Origin: Polynucleobacter sp. JS-Polo-80-F4 | Lineage (GTDB): Bacteria > Pseudomonadota > Gammaproteobacteria > Burkholderiales > Burkholderiaceae | Assembly: GCF_018881965.1 (NCBI RefSeq) | Contig: NZ_JACVPI010000001.1 | Location: 1,370,018-1,434,017 of the forward strand | Direction of reading: 5' to 3' | DNA: 64,000 nucleotides | Shown: piece by piece, positions 10,476 through 18,819 of the stretch | Numbering within the stretch: the stretch's first letter is position 1 | How the letters are laid out: every line of letters begins with the position of its first letter | Position numbers and translations under genes: made by a program | Notes under the pieces: model-generated | What the model saw: only the letters and a program-made list of their open reading frames with translations | What the model was told of the DNA's origin: nothing | The model's database searches: none

Positions 10476-11519
10476 TTATTTTCGTTTTAATAAAAAATAG
10501 GCGCCAGGCAGAACTGACAAAACAGTAATTGCTCCATAGCTAATGGAGGCTAGTACTGTTAATGATGGGTTGACACCCCATAAGGCTAATACTGATGATA
10601 GGGTGGCTTCGCGTAATCCCCATCCTGAAATGCTAATGGGAAGCATCAGCAATAAACTCAAGGCAGGCAAGCCAATCATTAAACCTTCAATTGGTGCATC
10701 TACTCCGTAAGCTTTTAGACAAAACAGCAGAGTCAAAATGGTGAGAAAGTGAATACCAATTGCTAGGCATGCTTGAGCAATATTATTTGGCCACGCGAAT
10801 GCAAGCTTGATACCAGGCATCGCATTATTCATATTGAAACGATCTAAGAATTTTTGCAGGAGTTGCTTGCTAGGATCCCAGGCTAAGATGAGGGCGATTG
10901 CTACGCCCGCCAATAACATTACCGCCATGACTGCATAGCCCAAGTCCTGGCCCCAGGTGGCTAAAGTGGCGCCGCCTAATATCAGGCCAATTCCGCCAAG
11001 TAAGTTATTGCCAGCCAAACCAAGAAGGCGGTCGACAAGCACCATCGAAAAACTTAAACGCAATTTAGGGGTAGCTTGCTCAAGATCTACTGAATGATGA
11101 AGTTCATCATCCAATTCTTTTGTTTCCGATAAATTACCGGTGCTGGTTAAATGCGTTGCAGTGATAGCACGATAACTATCGCCACCTAATGTACTTGGCA
11201 AACCTTGGTTAATCAGGCCGCCTGCAAAATAAAGACCAATGTATGAGCGAATGCGGCGTGGAAATCCTACCGCTTGCATAAATAATCCCCAACGATAGCC
11301 ACCGCAAATAAATGCACACATCATGCTTGCCAAAGCCGCTAAGAACCAAAGGGGTTGCATCTGAATGTGGCTATCAAATAATGAGTGCCAATCAATTCCA
11401 CTCGTGGCTTTCCAGAGTAGGGCGATGGATAGCAGAACACGAATTGTGGGCCAAGCTCGCTTGAGAATGGATTTCCACCCCGATTGGGTTTTGGGGGTGG
11501 ACTGGGCTTGTGAACTCAT
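10476..11519 (-). CDS. UPF0104 / lysylphosphatidylglycerol synthase-type membrane protein
   Basis: The sequence matches the integral membrane domain shared by MprF-type flippases and UPF0104 (YbhN-like) proteins, with GLYFAGGLINQGLPSTLGGDSYRA near the N-terminal third and a SGWGLREATL segment near the end. About seven to eight membrane helices are visible. I use the ATG at 11519 (MSSQAQ, 347 residues) because a longer frame would run into the GT39 gene. No aminoacyltransferase domain is attached, so a lipid-flipping or glycolipid role is more plausible than lysyl transfer. Confidence 0.8.
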   Translation of the reverse strand: MSSQAQSTPKTQSGWKSILKRAWPTIRVLLSIALLWKATSGIDWHSLFDSHIQMQPLWFLAALASMMCAFICGGYRWGLFMQAVGFPRRIRSYIGLYFAGGLINQGLPSTLGGDSYRAITATHLTSTGNLSETKELDDELHHSVDLEQATPKLRLSFSMVLVDRLLGLAGNNLLGGIGLILGGATLATWGQDLGYAVMAVMLLAGVAIALILAWDPSKQLLQKFLDRFNMNNAMPGIKLAFAWPNNIAQACLAIGIHFLTILTLLFCLKAYGVDAPIEGLMIGLPALSLLLMLPISISGWGLREATLSSVLALWGVNPSLTVLASISYGAITVLSVLPGAYFLLKRK

Positions 11520-11568
11520 AAGCGTAAGGATAATGCTTTGGGCGCCTAAGGTCTTGAATTTGGGGGAA

Positions 11569-13065
11569 TTACTCCGTCCGGCTGGACCCCTGCCAATTAC
11601 TGCATAGGCTAAAGTCAAATTTTGATAAAACTCGGCCAAAACGCTCAATCTCTAAGCTGCCTAAGGGCTCACAAGCCTCAAAAGCCGATTTATTACCCAC
11701 CGGCACAGGGTGAGGCATACCCGACCAGTTAATAAGTAGCACATTTGCGCCTTTTGGCAGGTCTCCAAACCAAAGATCGAACTGATCTTGTCGCTGATCT
11801 AATACAAATACCGGGGTAGGGGCGGCATACCAGGCAGCGCGACTACCTAGCGTCCAGTTTTGAACAGCTATGCCATCGGCTTTGGTGGCCTTGCTTAGGG
11901 TCGCAGCTTTTTGGCCTGCTGCTTTCCAGCCATATAAATCTGCGATTGGATTGGATTTGATTGATGCTGAGCTAATGCCGCCAGACAATACATATCCAAA
12001 GCCAATGCAGCACAGAGCTAATTGCAAGATGAATAAGAAACGAATCCAACGACGATGCTGTGTAGCCCATGCTTTTGCTAAACCAATTCCAGCAAACGGC
12101 GCGAGACAAAACCATGCAGGTGAAGTCCAGTGAGGAAGTCCTCCTCCACCGGATAAGCTGACAAAGATTGCGAATGGAATCAAAAAGAATCCGAAGAGCG
12201 CAAGCAATGATATTTTTGTAGCGTGCATGCAGTCTTTTAGGAATACAAAAGACCCAAATATAAATAGTGGACCAAAGACGAGTATTTGGATTCCAATATA
12301 GGCACCTAACCTGCGCCATAGCCATTGGCTGCCGCCGCCGTGGGCCAGCTGGTATTTAAAGGAGATCCAATCATTTGTCCAATTCCAATACAGGACTGGG
12401 CTGATAAACACTAGGGCAACAAGTACCGCCAACCAAAAACCAACTTTAGTTAGCCATGATTTTTTGGGTGTACTCAGGAAAACAAATAAAAACGCTAATG
12501 CAGTAAAAGCAGCAGTGTATTTACTAAGGCCAGCTAGCCCCAGTAAGACGCCGGTAATCATCCAGTCATTAAAACTAAATTGATCTTTACTCAACCAGCG
12601 CAAAGCCATCAACATTAAACCCAAGCTTAAAGGCGCCAGCAGAGTATCAGGCAGCAAACCGATTGCCAGAATATGCAACATCGGTGCAGCGATAACAACC
12701 AAGACTGCCATCAATCCACATAAGTTCGCTGATGGTAAGGCACTGGTGAGATAGCCTGAATTTCGTCCGCGAATAAAGTGATGCAACTCAGTTGTGACTT
12801 GATAAACCAAATAACAAGCAATCATCCAGAGTAGTTCTGGAATAAAGCGAATGATTCCCTCGGATGAAGTAAGGGCTATTAGAGGCCACTGAATCCAGCC
12901 TACCAAAGGCGGGTGATCAAAATAGCTCCAGGCTAGATGTTGGGCATACAGTGCATAGTGAGCCTCATCAACCGAGAACTCTATTGAAAAGCCTAAAGCC
13001 AGATGCACTACTGCGGCAATAAAGACGCAGATCGCGGCCCAGCTAGAAGGTGATTGTTGGCGCAT
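11569..13065 (-). CDS. Glycosyltransferase family 39 (ArnT/PMT-like)
   Basis: The first loop carries FSVDEAHYALYAQHL with the Asp-Glu pair typical of the ArnT/protein-mannosyltransferase clan, followed by FDHPPLVGW. About ten to eleven hydrophobic helices span the protein, and a soluble C-terminal region follows, as in lipid-linked sugar transferases. The enzyme should use a polyprenyl-phosphate sugar at the periplasmic face. At 498 residues it is somewhat shorter than ArnT. It is the first gene of the envelope block read toward rlmJ. Donor and acceptor are unknown. Confidence 0.83.
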   Translation of the reverse strand: MRQQSPSSWAAICVFIAAVVHLALGFSIEFSVDEAHYALYAQHLAWSYFDHPPLVGWIQWPLIALTSSEGIIRFIPELLWMIACYLVYQVTTELHHFIRGRNSGYLTSALPSANLCGLMAVLVVIAAPMLHILAIGLLPDTLLAPLSLGLMLMALRWLSKDQFSFNDWMITGVLLGLAGLSKYTAAFTALAFLFVFLSTPKKSWLTKVGFWLAVLVALVFISPVLYWNWTNDWISFKYQLAHGGGSQWLWRRLGAYIGIQILVFGPLFIFGSFVFLKDCMHATKISLLALFGFFLIPFAIFVSLSGGGGLPHWTSPAWFCLAPFAGIGLAKAWATQHRRWIRFLFILQLALCCIGFGYVLSGGISSASIKSNPIADLYGWKAAGQKAATLSKATKADGIAVQNWTLGSRAAWYAAPTPVFVLDQRQDQFDLWFGDLPKGANVLLINWSGMPHPVPVGNKSAFEACEPLGSLEIERFGRVLSKFDFSLCSNWQGSSRTE

Positions 13066-13112
13066 TGAGTGATTTTAGACTCACGGAGACCATTCTTTGG
13101 GACAATTGAGTT

Positions 13113-13910
13113 ATGTTCAAGCGAGCCTCCTCATTTTTCATTCTCAGCACAGTCCTATTTCTAGCTGGGTGTGCTGGGCTAGGTGGCGATTCTGTGCAAA
13201 ACGAAGCTGGACAGCCATTTAATGCGGATCAATTACCAGCCCAAGAAGAGCTGCCTAAATTCTCAGCGGAAACTGCGCGTGAGGGTATGCCCAATGGTTG
13301 GAATTTTTATCGCATCGCCCCATTTAAAAAGAATACGGTGTATCGCCTTGAAAGTTATCAAGGCAAAACAGTGCTCAGCGCAAACTCCAAAACATCTGCT
13401 TCTGGGTTGGCTGTCAAGTTACGCCCGCGCCAGGCAGCTAATTTATTTCTGCAATGGGAGTGGAAGGCGCTAAGCCCAATTACTAATGCTGATAATGCCG
13501 ATGGTTATACAGACGATGCTCCGCTTCGCATCTTGGTAGCGTTTGATGGCAACAAATCCAAGCTCCCCTTAAAGGAAAAAATGACTTTTGAGATGGCCAA
13601 TCTCATTAGTGGCCAAGAGATGCCTTATGCCACCTTGATGTATATCTGGTCTGGAAAATCACCTGTCGATACCATCATTACCAATGCGCATACCTCTCGA
13701 GTCAAAATGATTGTGGTGGATTCTGGTTGGGACAATTTAGGTCAGTGGCATAAACATCAACGTGATTTATCTGCGGACTATAAGCGTGCTTATGGCGAAG
13801 CGCCTGGTGAAATCATTGGCATTGCCCTCCTGACAGATACAGATAACACTAAGTCAGAAACACGTGCCTTTTACGGCGATATTGAATTGATTCGCAAGAA
13901 CCAAAAGTAA
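13113..13910 (+). CDS. DUF3047 lipoprotein
   Basis: A lipobox (LFLAGC, Cys about residue 20) directs this 265-residue protein to lipid anchoring. The mature region with WNFYRIAPFKKNT, LFLQWEWK, APLRILVAFDG, LMYIWS and GEIIGIALLTDTDNT is the DUF3047 pattern, a family of unknown function with a probable beta-sandwich. It is transcribed divergently from the GT39 gene across about 47 bases, so it may be linked to the envelope block. Its end lies 7 bases from the convergent copA end. Confidence 0.82.
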   Translation: MFKRASSFFILSTVLFLAGCAGLGGDSVQNEAGQPFNADQLPAQEELPKFSAETAREGMPNGWNFYRIAPFKKNTVYRLESYQGKTVLSANSKTSASGLAVKLRPRQAANLFLQWEWKALSPITNADNADGYTDDAPLRILVAFDGNKSKLPLKEKMTFEMANLISGQEMPYATLMYIWSGKSPVDTIITNAHTSRVKMIVVDSGWDNLGQWHKHQRDLSADYKRAYGEAPGEIIGIALLTDTDNTKSETRAFYGDIELIRKNQK

Positions 13911-13917
13911 TCTCTAT

Positions 13918-16197
13918 CTATTGATGCGTAGGGCGCCAACGTTTCAGCAGTAGTGCATTGCTGAGAACGCAAAAGCTCGATAGCGCCATAGCGCTTCCAG
14001 CCAGCATAGGTGAAAGATAGCCCAGTGCAGCCAGGGGGATGCCAGTAGCATTAAAGATAAATGCCCAGAATAAATTTTGCTGAATCTTTTTCCAGGTCCG
14101 CTTAGATATATCAATCGCATTTGCGACTAAATTGGGGTCACCTCTCATTAAGGTGATGCCAGCAGCTTGCATGGCTACATCAGTGCCGGTGGACATTGCC
14201 ATGCCGACATCTGCGGTAGCCAGGGCAGGCGCATCGTTAACACCATCACCCACCATTGCCACAAATTGGCGTTTACCATTGTTGGATTGAAGTTTGCGAA
14301 TAATGTCAGCCTTATCGCCCGGCATCACTTGCGCAAATACTTTTTCAATACCAATTGTTTTTGCAACACGATTGGCGGCTGCAGTATTGTCACCAGAGAG
14401 CATCACTGTACTAATATGGAGCTGATGCAAAGAGCTCATTGCTTGTTTGGCATCGTCTTTAAGTTCATCTCCAAAGGCAATGATGGCAATGGGTGTTGGG
14501 GACGCTAAGGATGAATCGTTGCTCATTAGCACGCTAACGGTTTGCCCACCATCAAAACAGGCTTGCGCTTTTTCTAGTATTTCAGAGTGATGAATACTGC
14601 TCTCCAAGGATGCGATGCTTTGTAGGCTAAGGCTTTGATCTGCGAAAATACCCGAGCTTGGTTTGCCACTAATACCAATACCAGGCAACGCTTTGCTGTC
14701 GGTTGGGGTGATCGGGCCCAAGCCTTTTTGTTTGGCAGCATCCAGCAGTGCTTTTGCAAGAGGATGTTCACTTCCGAGTTGCAGACCTGCAGCAGTTGCC
14801 AAGATGTCATCCTTGGTAACCATGCTCGAAAGAGGAATGATCTCTAGTAGTCGAGGTTTGCCAATGGTGAGTGTGCCCGTTTTATCAAAGGCAACTACGT
14901 TTAAGCGATGCGCTAACTCTAGAACCTGAGGGTCTTTTATAAGAATGCCAAAGCGTGCTGCTACTCCAGTACCAGCCATGATGGCTGCTGGTGTTGCAAG
15001 GCCTAAAGCACATGGACAGGCAATTACAAGAACAGAGACTGCTCTCAAAATGGCAAGCGATGCATCGTCTAAATAAAACCAGTTCGCTAATCCAGTGATG
15101 AGTGCAATCACAATCACACTCGGTACAAAAATAGCGCTGACTTGATCAACTAATTTTTGTATAGGAGCCTTTTGAGTCTGCGCATCCTCTACCATGGAAA
15201 TAATTTTGGAGAGAACACTCTCCACCCCTACTGCTTGAGCCTCTATGACCAGTAACCCTTCGCCATTGAGGGCGCCGCCGATGACTTGTTCGCCAGCATG
15301 TTTTTTGACGGGATCACTTTCGCCGGTGAGGAGGGACTCATCAATATGACTGTTGCCAAGCAAGATAATTCCATCCACAGGGATGCGTTCACCAGGCAAT
15401 ACCAGTATGCGATCTTTTGGAAATACTTGGTCCAGAGGGAGATCGCGAAATTGGTCTAGTGGTGAGTCATCGGCAATGATGACATTTCGATTAATTACTT
15501 TGGCGTGCTCAGGCCAAAGTTTTTGTAGTGCGCGAATTGCTTCGCTAGTTTGCTGCTTTGCTCTAGCTTCCAACCATTTGCCAAGCATGACCATGCAAAT
15601 GATGACTGCCGATCCTTCAAAATATAGTTCGTGACTTGCATGAGGAGATGCAATCATTTGATACACACTTAATCCATATGCTGCGCTCGTACCAAGTGCT
15701 ACCAATAAATCCATATTGCCAACACCCGACATTAGAGATTTGAAGCCCGCCTTATAAAAGCGCCAACCTAAGAAGAATTGCACTGGTGTCGCAAGCAGGA
15801 GTTGCCATTTTGGTGACAGTGACCAATGAATGCCAAAAGGCATTAAGAACATGGGCAAAAAAAGTGGGGCGGAGAGAGCAAAGCCCAGAATGACTCGACC
15901 CAGGCCATCAGTCCCCCAAAACAATTTAGAGGGCGCTAATTCTGGAATGGCATGGGATTTGCTGATTTTGGCCGAATAACCCGTTTTTTCTACCAAAGCG
16001 ATGATTTCATCGACTTTGACCCCGGAATCAGCTTTTAGGCGAATTTTGGCTTGTTCGGTGGCTAAATTCACGTTAGCCGCCTCAATCCCCGGAATTTTGT
16101 CTAATGCTTTCTCAACCCTGCCAACACATGAGGCGCAGGTCATGCCGCCGATATCTAGAGTAAAAAGCTCCGGATTAGTGTCTTTTTGGGGGTTCAT
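13918..16197 (-). CDS. copA: Copper-translocating P-type ATPase
   Basis: This P1B-type ATPase (759 residues) exports Cu(I) from the cytoplasm. The N-terminal HMA domain has GMTCASC (cysteines at 21 and 24). The membrane part contains the CPC copper motif (ACPCALG, about residue 395). The phosphorylation site DKTGT is near 438, HP (SEHPLAKA) lies in the nucleotide domain, and MVGDGVNDAPAL closes the P domain. It is divergent from the copZ-like gene across about 50 bases, which must hold both promoters. I saw no convincing CueR-type inverted repeat there. Confidence 0.94.
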   Translation of the reverse strand: MNPQKDTNPELFTLDIGGMTCASCVGRVEKALDKIPGIEAANVNLATEQAKIRLKADSGVKVDEIIALVEKTGYSAKISKSHAIPELAPSKLFWGTDGLGRVILGFALSAPLFLPMFLMPFGIHWSLSPKWQLLLATPVQFFLGWRFYKAGFKSLMSGVGNMDLLVALGTSAAYGLSVYQMIASPHASHELYFEGSAVIICMVMLGKWLEARAKQQTSEAIRALQKLWPEHAKVINRNVIIADDSPLDQFRDLPLDQVFPKDRILVLPGERIPVDGIILLGNSHIDESLLTGESDPVKKHAGEQVIGGALNGEGLLVIEAQAVGVESVLSKIISMVEDAQTQKAPIQKLVDQVSAIFVPSVIVIALITGLANWFYLDDASLAILRAVSVLVIACPCALGLATPAAIMAGTGVAARFGILIKDPQVLELAHRLNVVAFDKTGTLTIGKPRLLEIIPLSSMVTKDDILATAAGLQLGSEHPLAKALLDAAKQKGLGPITPTDSKALPGIGISGKPSSGIFADQSLSLQSIASLESSIHHSEILEKAQACFDGGQTVSVLMSNDSSLASPTPIAIIAFGDELKDDAKQAMSSLHQLHISTVMLSGDNTAAANRVAKTIGIEKVFAQVMPGDKADIIRKLQSNNGKRQFVAMVGDGVNDAPALATADVGMAMSTGTDVAMQAAGITLMRGDPNLVANAIDISKRTWKKIQQNLFWAFIFNATGIPLAALGYLSPMLAGSAMALSSFCVLSNALLLKRWRPTHQ

Positions 16198-16248
16198 ATA
16201 GAAGATAATCTACTCCATGCAAGTCATATTCACATCTAAAAGGCCTAT

Positions 16249-16449
16249 ATGTTGAGTTTGAAAGTATCTGGTATGACCTGTGGAGGCTGTATTAATGCCG
16301 TAACTCGGGCAATTCAGGCAGAGGACCCGCAAGCAAAAGTGCAGGCGGATTTGGCGAGTCAGACTGTCACTCTTGAAACAACTCTATCTCCTGCTCAGGC
16401 AAGCAAGTTGGTAACAGACGCTGGATTTCCTGTAACAAATTTAGCCTAG
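16249..16449 (+). CDS. copZ: Heavy-metal-associated copper chaperone (CopZ-like)
   Basis: A 66-residue single HMA domain with the metal site GMTCGGC close to the N-terminus, followed by the usual beta-alpha-beta layout. It should carry Cu(I) in the cytoplasm and hand it to the divergently encoded CopA. Length and motif match stand-alone CopZ proteins. Codon use resembles its neighbours. Confidence 0.9.
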   Translation: MLSLKVSGMTCGGCINAVTRAIQAEDPQAKVQADLASQTVTLETTLSPAQASKLVTDAGFPVTNLA

Positions 16450-16575
16450 AACGTACCGATATTGGCGCTGATAAGCAATTTTTTGCTGGCGCGGTTAATC
16501 TACCCGTTATTCACAATTAAGTAATTCATCATTCTGAGGCCATAGCCTCGGATTTGCACATCATAGGAGAAGGTA

Positions 16576-17664
16576 GTGTCAGTTACTGTAGAGGCTGTGC
16601 AAAGCGCACTCAAAAACTTAGTCGATCCCAATACGAAGATTGATTTTGTTACTGCAAAGAATATTAAAAATCTTCGCGTAGAAGATGGCAATATTTCTTT
16701 GGATATCGTGCTGGGCTATCCCGCCAAAAGTCAGTTTGACTCAATTCGTAAATCAGTGATCAATGCATTGCGTGAGTTACCAGGCGTAAAAAATGTTAGC
16801 GTCAATATCTCCAGTCAAGTTGTTGCGCATGCAGTGCAACGTGGCGTCAAGTTATTGCCTGGTGTCAAAAATATTATTGCGGTAGCCAGTGGCAAGGGTG
16901 GGGTAGGGAAGTCCACAACAGCTGTGAATCTGGCTCTAGCACTTGCGGCTGAAGGTGCGCAGGTCGGCATTTTAGATGCGGATATCTATGGACCCAGCCA
17001 GCCAATGATGTTGGGTATTACCGGTAGACCAGACTCAATTGAAGAAAATACGATTGAGCCAATGGAGGCTTATGGTTTGCAGGCAAGCTCAATTGGCTTC
17101 TTGATCGACGATGATGCACCGATGGTGTGGCGTGGTCCTATGGTGACCTCTGCGCTAGAGCAGCTGCTTCGTCAAACTCGTTGGCGTGATTTGGATTACC
17201 TCATTGTGGATATGCCGCCTGGTACAGGTGATATTCAGCTGACTTTAGCGCAAAAGGTTCCTGTTACTGGATCCGTCATTGTTACAACGCCGCAGGATAT
17301 TGCCTTATTAGATGCTCGTAAGGGCCTGAAGATGTTTGAGAAGGTGGGCGTACCTATTATTGGCATCATTGAAAATATGAGCACTTACGTTTGTACAAAA
17401 TGCGGGCACGAAGAGCACGTATTTGGCACTGGCGGTGGCGAAAAAATGTGTAAAGAGTATGCAGTGGATTTCTTAGGCTCTTTACCGCTCAATCTTTCAA
17501 TTCGTGAACAGGCGGATGCAGGACGCCCGACGGTAGTTGCTGACCCAGATGGCGCCATTAGCGCCATTTATAAAGGCATTGCTAGACAGGTTGCTATCCG
17601 TGTTGCTACTCTATCTAAAGATATGAGCAGTAAATTTCCGAGCATTGTGGTTCAAAACACTTAA
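16576..17664 (+). CDS. apbC: Iron-sulfur carrier ATPase ApbC (Mrp/NBP35 family)
   Basis: The protein has an N-terminal DUF59/MIP18-like domain (about residues 5-85) and a P-loop NTPase domain with the deviant Walker A GKGGVGKST at 106-114. The cysteine pair Cys273-x2-Cys276 (CTKC) binds the transferable [4Fe-4S] cluster at the dimer interface. Start is GTG at 16576 with AGGAGA 6-7 bases upstream. It directly precedes the formate dehydrogenase cluster, whose products contain many Fe-S clusters, so a maturation link is plausible, though apbC also has general housekeeping roles. Confidence 0.93.
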   Translation: MSVTVEAVQSALKNLVDPNTKIDFVTAKNIKNLRVEDGNISLDIVLGYPAKSQFDSIRKSVINALRELPGVKNVSVNISSQVVAHAVQRGVKLLPGVKNIIAVASGKGGVGKSTTAVNLALALAAEGAQVGILDADIYGPSQPMMLGITGRPDSIEENTIEPMEAYGLQASSIGFLIDDDAPMVWRGPMVTSALEQLLRQTRWRDLDYLIVDMPPGTGDIQLTLAQKVPVTGSVIVTTPQDIALLDARKGLKMFEKVGVPIIGIIENMSTYVCTKCGHEEHVFGTGGGEKMCKEYAVDFLGSLPLNLSIREQADAGRPTVVADPDGAISAIYKGIARQVAIRVATLSKDMSSKFPSIVVQNT

Positions 17665-17678
17665 GGCCCTGAATATTT

Positions 17679-18212
17679 ATGCGCTTTGCAGTTCTAATGC
17701 GTAAGCAAAATATTGATAACCCATGGGTCTCATACCGATGGGCACCTCAGGAAGTGTTACCTGATTTTGGGCAATTCAGTAGCAATCAAAGCAATTCCAT
17801 CTCGGGTCAGTTTCTTGGGCGAGATGACGATGGAGAATCCTGGTTATTCACAGGCTATGAACTTGACCTATTCCCAGACGAGGCTGAGGGCTACTATCTC
17901 AATGTTTCTGCTAAATCTCCAAGTTGGTTTGTGATGTGGCGTCTAGAAGAAGACGTTGAGCGTTACGTTGATGAGGAGTCTATAGCTTTGGCTAAGACCG
18001 AAGCATCCTTTGCAGTTCCACATCGTATTTGCGTAAGCTACAACGAAGCTGCACGCTTGCTTGATGGTGGTGAGTCGGTTGATACCGTTCCCATGATTGA
18101 CGAGCATGCTGCTTGGTTGCAAGAGTACGTCAATGACAACTATCGACCAGAACCCAAAAAACGTCATAAGCCTGCATCGTTCAAGGGTGCCGAGCGCCCT
18201 AGGGAGGAATAA
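17679..18212 (+). CDS. DUF3305 family protein, formate dehydrogenase-associated
   Basis: This 177-residue soluble acidic protein matches the DUF3305 pattern (MRFAVLMRKQNIDNPWVSYRW, FLGRDDDGESWLFTGYELDLFPDEAEGYYLN). DUF3305 genes typically sit with DUF3306 and formate dehydrogenase genes in proteobacteria; the biochemical role is unknown. It follows apbC by 14 bases and overlaps the DUF3306 gene by one base (TAATG). Co-occurrence suggests a maturation or assembly function. Confidence 0.85.
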   Translation: MRFAVLMRKQNIDNPWVSYRWAPQEVLPDFGQFSSNQSNSISGQFLGRDDDGESWLFTGYELDLFPDEAEGYYLNVSAKSPSWFVMWRLEEDVERYVDEESIALAKTEASFAVPHRICVSYNEAARLLDGGESVDTVPMIDEHAAWLQEYVNDNYRPEPKKRHKPASFKGAERPREE

Positions 18213-18808
18213 TGGCTGACGGATTTTTAGGTCGTTGGTCTAAGCGTAAGGCGGGCAAGGAAGTCAACGAAGTTGATCCGCCAGAAAAAAAATTAGATAT
18301 TCCCAATGAATCTGCGCAGGCATCACCTGTTGAGATCGCTCCAAAAGAGGTTCCACCGCCTGCTACCTTGGAAGACGTAGCCAAGATCGATCGTCTTGAC
18401 CCAGATTTTTCTGCTTTTATGAAACCAGACGTAGATCCAGCGGTTCAACAGGCCGCCCTAAAGAAGATGTTTACCGATCCTCACTTCAACATCATGGATG
18501 GATTGGATATCTATATTGATGACTACAGTAAGCCAGATCCATTGCCGCCGGGAATGCTTGAGAGAATGGTTCAGAGCGATATGCTCAATCTATTTCGTAA
18601 ATCGAGCGAAGAGATTGCTCAGGATTCCCAGCAAAGCGCGAGCCAGGACCCTAATCCACAGCTAGAGGGTGACGCATTGGCGGCTCAACAGCAAAGTGAT
18701 TTAACATCCACACAACAAATACCAGCTCCATTGGATGAAGTGCCGAATGAAGTACCGAACGAAGTACTCAGTGAGTCATCCATTCAGCCCAAACAGAAAA
18801 AAACCTAA
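18212..18808 (+). CDS. DUF3306 family protein, formate dehydrogenase-associated
   Basis: The N-terminus (MADGFLGRWSKRKAGK) and central segment (LDPDFSAFMKPDVDPAVQQAALKKMFTDP) fit DUF3306, a partner of DUF3305. The C-terminal third is low complexity, with Gln/Ser-rich sequence and the repeated motif PNEV, and is probably disordered. The protein is 198 residues, soluble and acidic. The start overlaps the upstream stop. No catalytic residues can be assigned; an assembly factor for formate dehydrogenase is the best guess. Confidence 0.84.
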   Translation: MADGFLGRWSKRKAGKEVNEVDPPEKKLDIPNESAQASPVEIAPKEVPPPATLEDVAKIDRLDPDFSAFMKPDVDPAVQQAALKKMFTDPHFNIMDGLDIYIDDYSKPDPLPPGMLERMVQSDMLNLFRKSSEEIAQDSQQSASQDPNPQLEGDALAAQQQSDLTSTQQIPAPLDEVPNEVPNEVLSESSIQPKQKKT

Positions 18809-18819
18809 GAAGATAGCGC

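Noticed and set aside
16198..16248. CueR operator between copA and copZ
   Set aside because: I could not find the CueR-type inverted repeat in this 51-base region.
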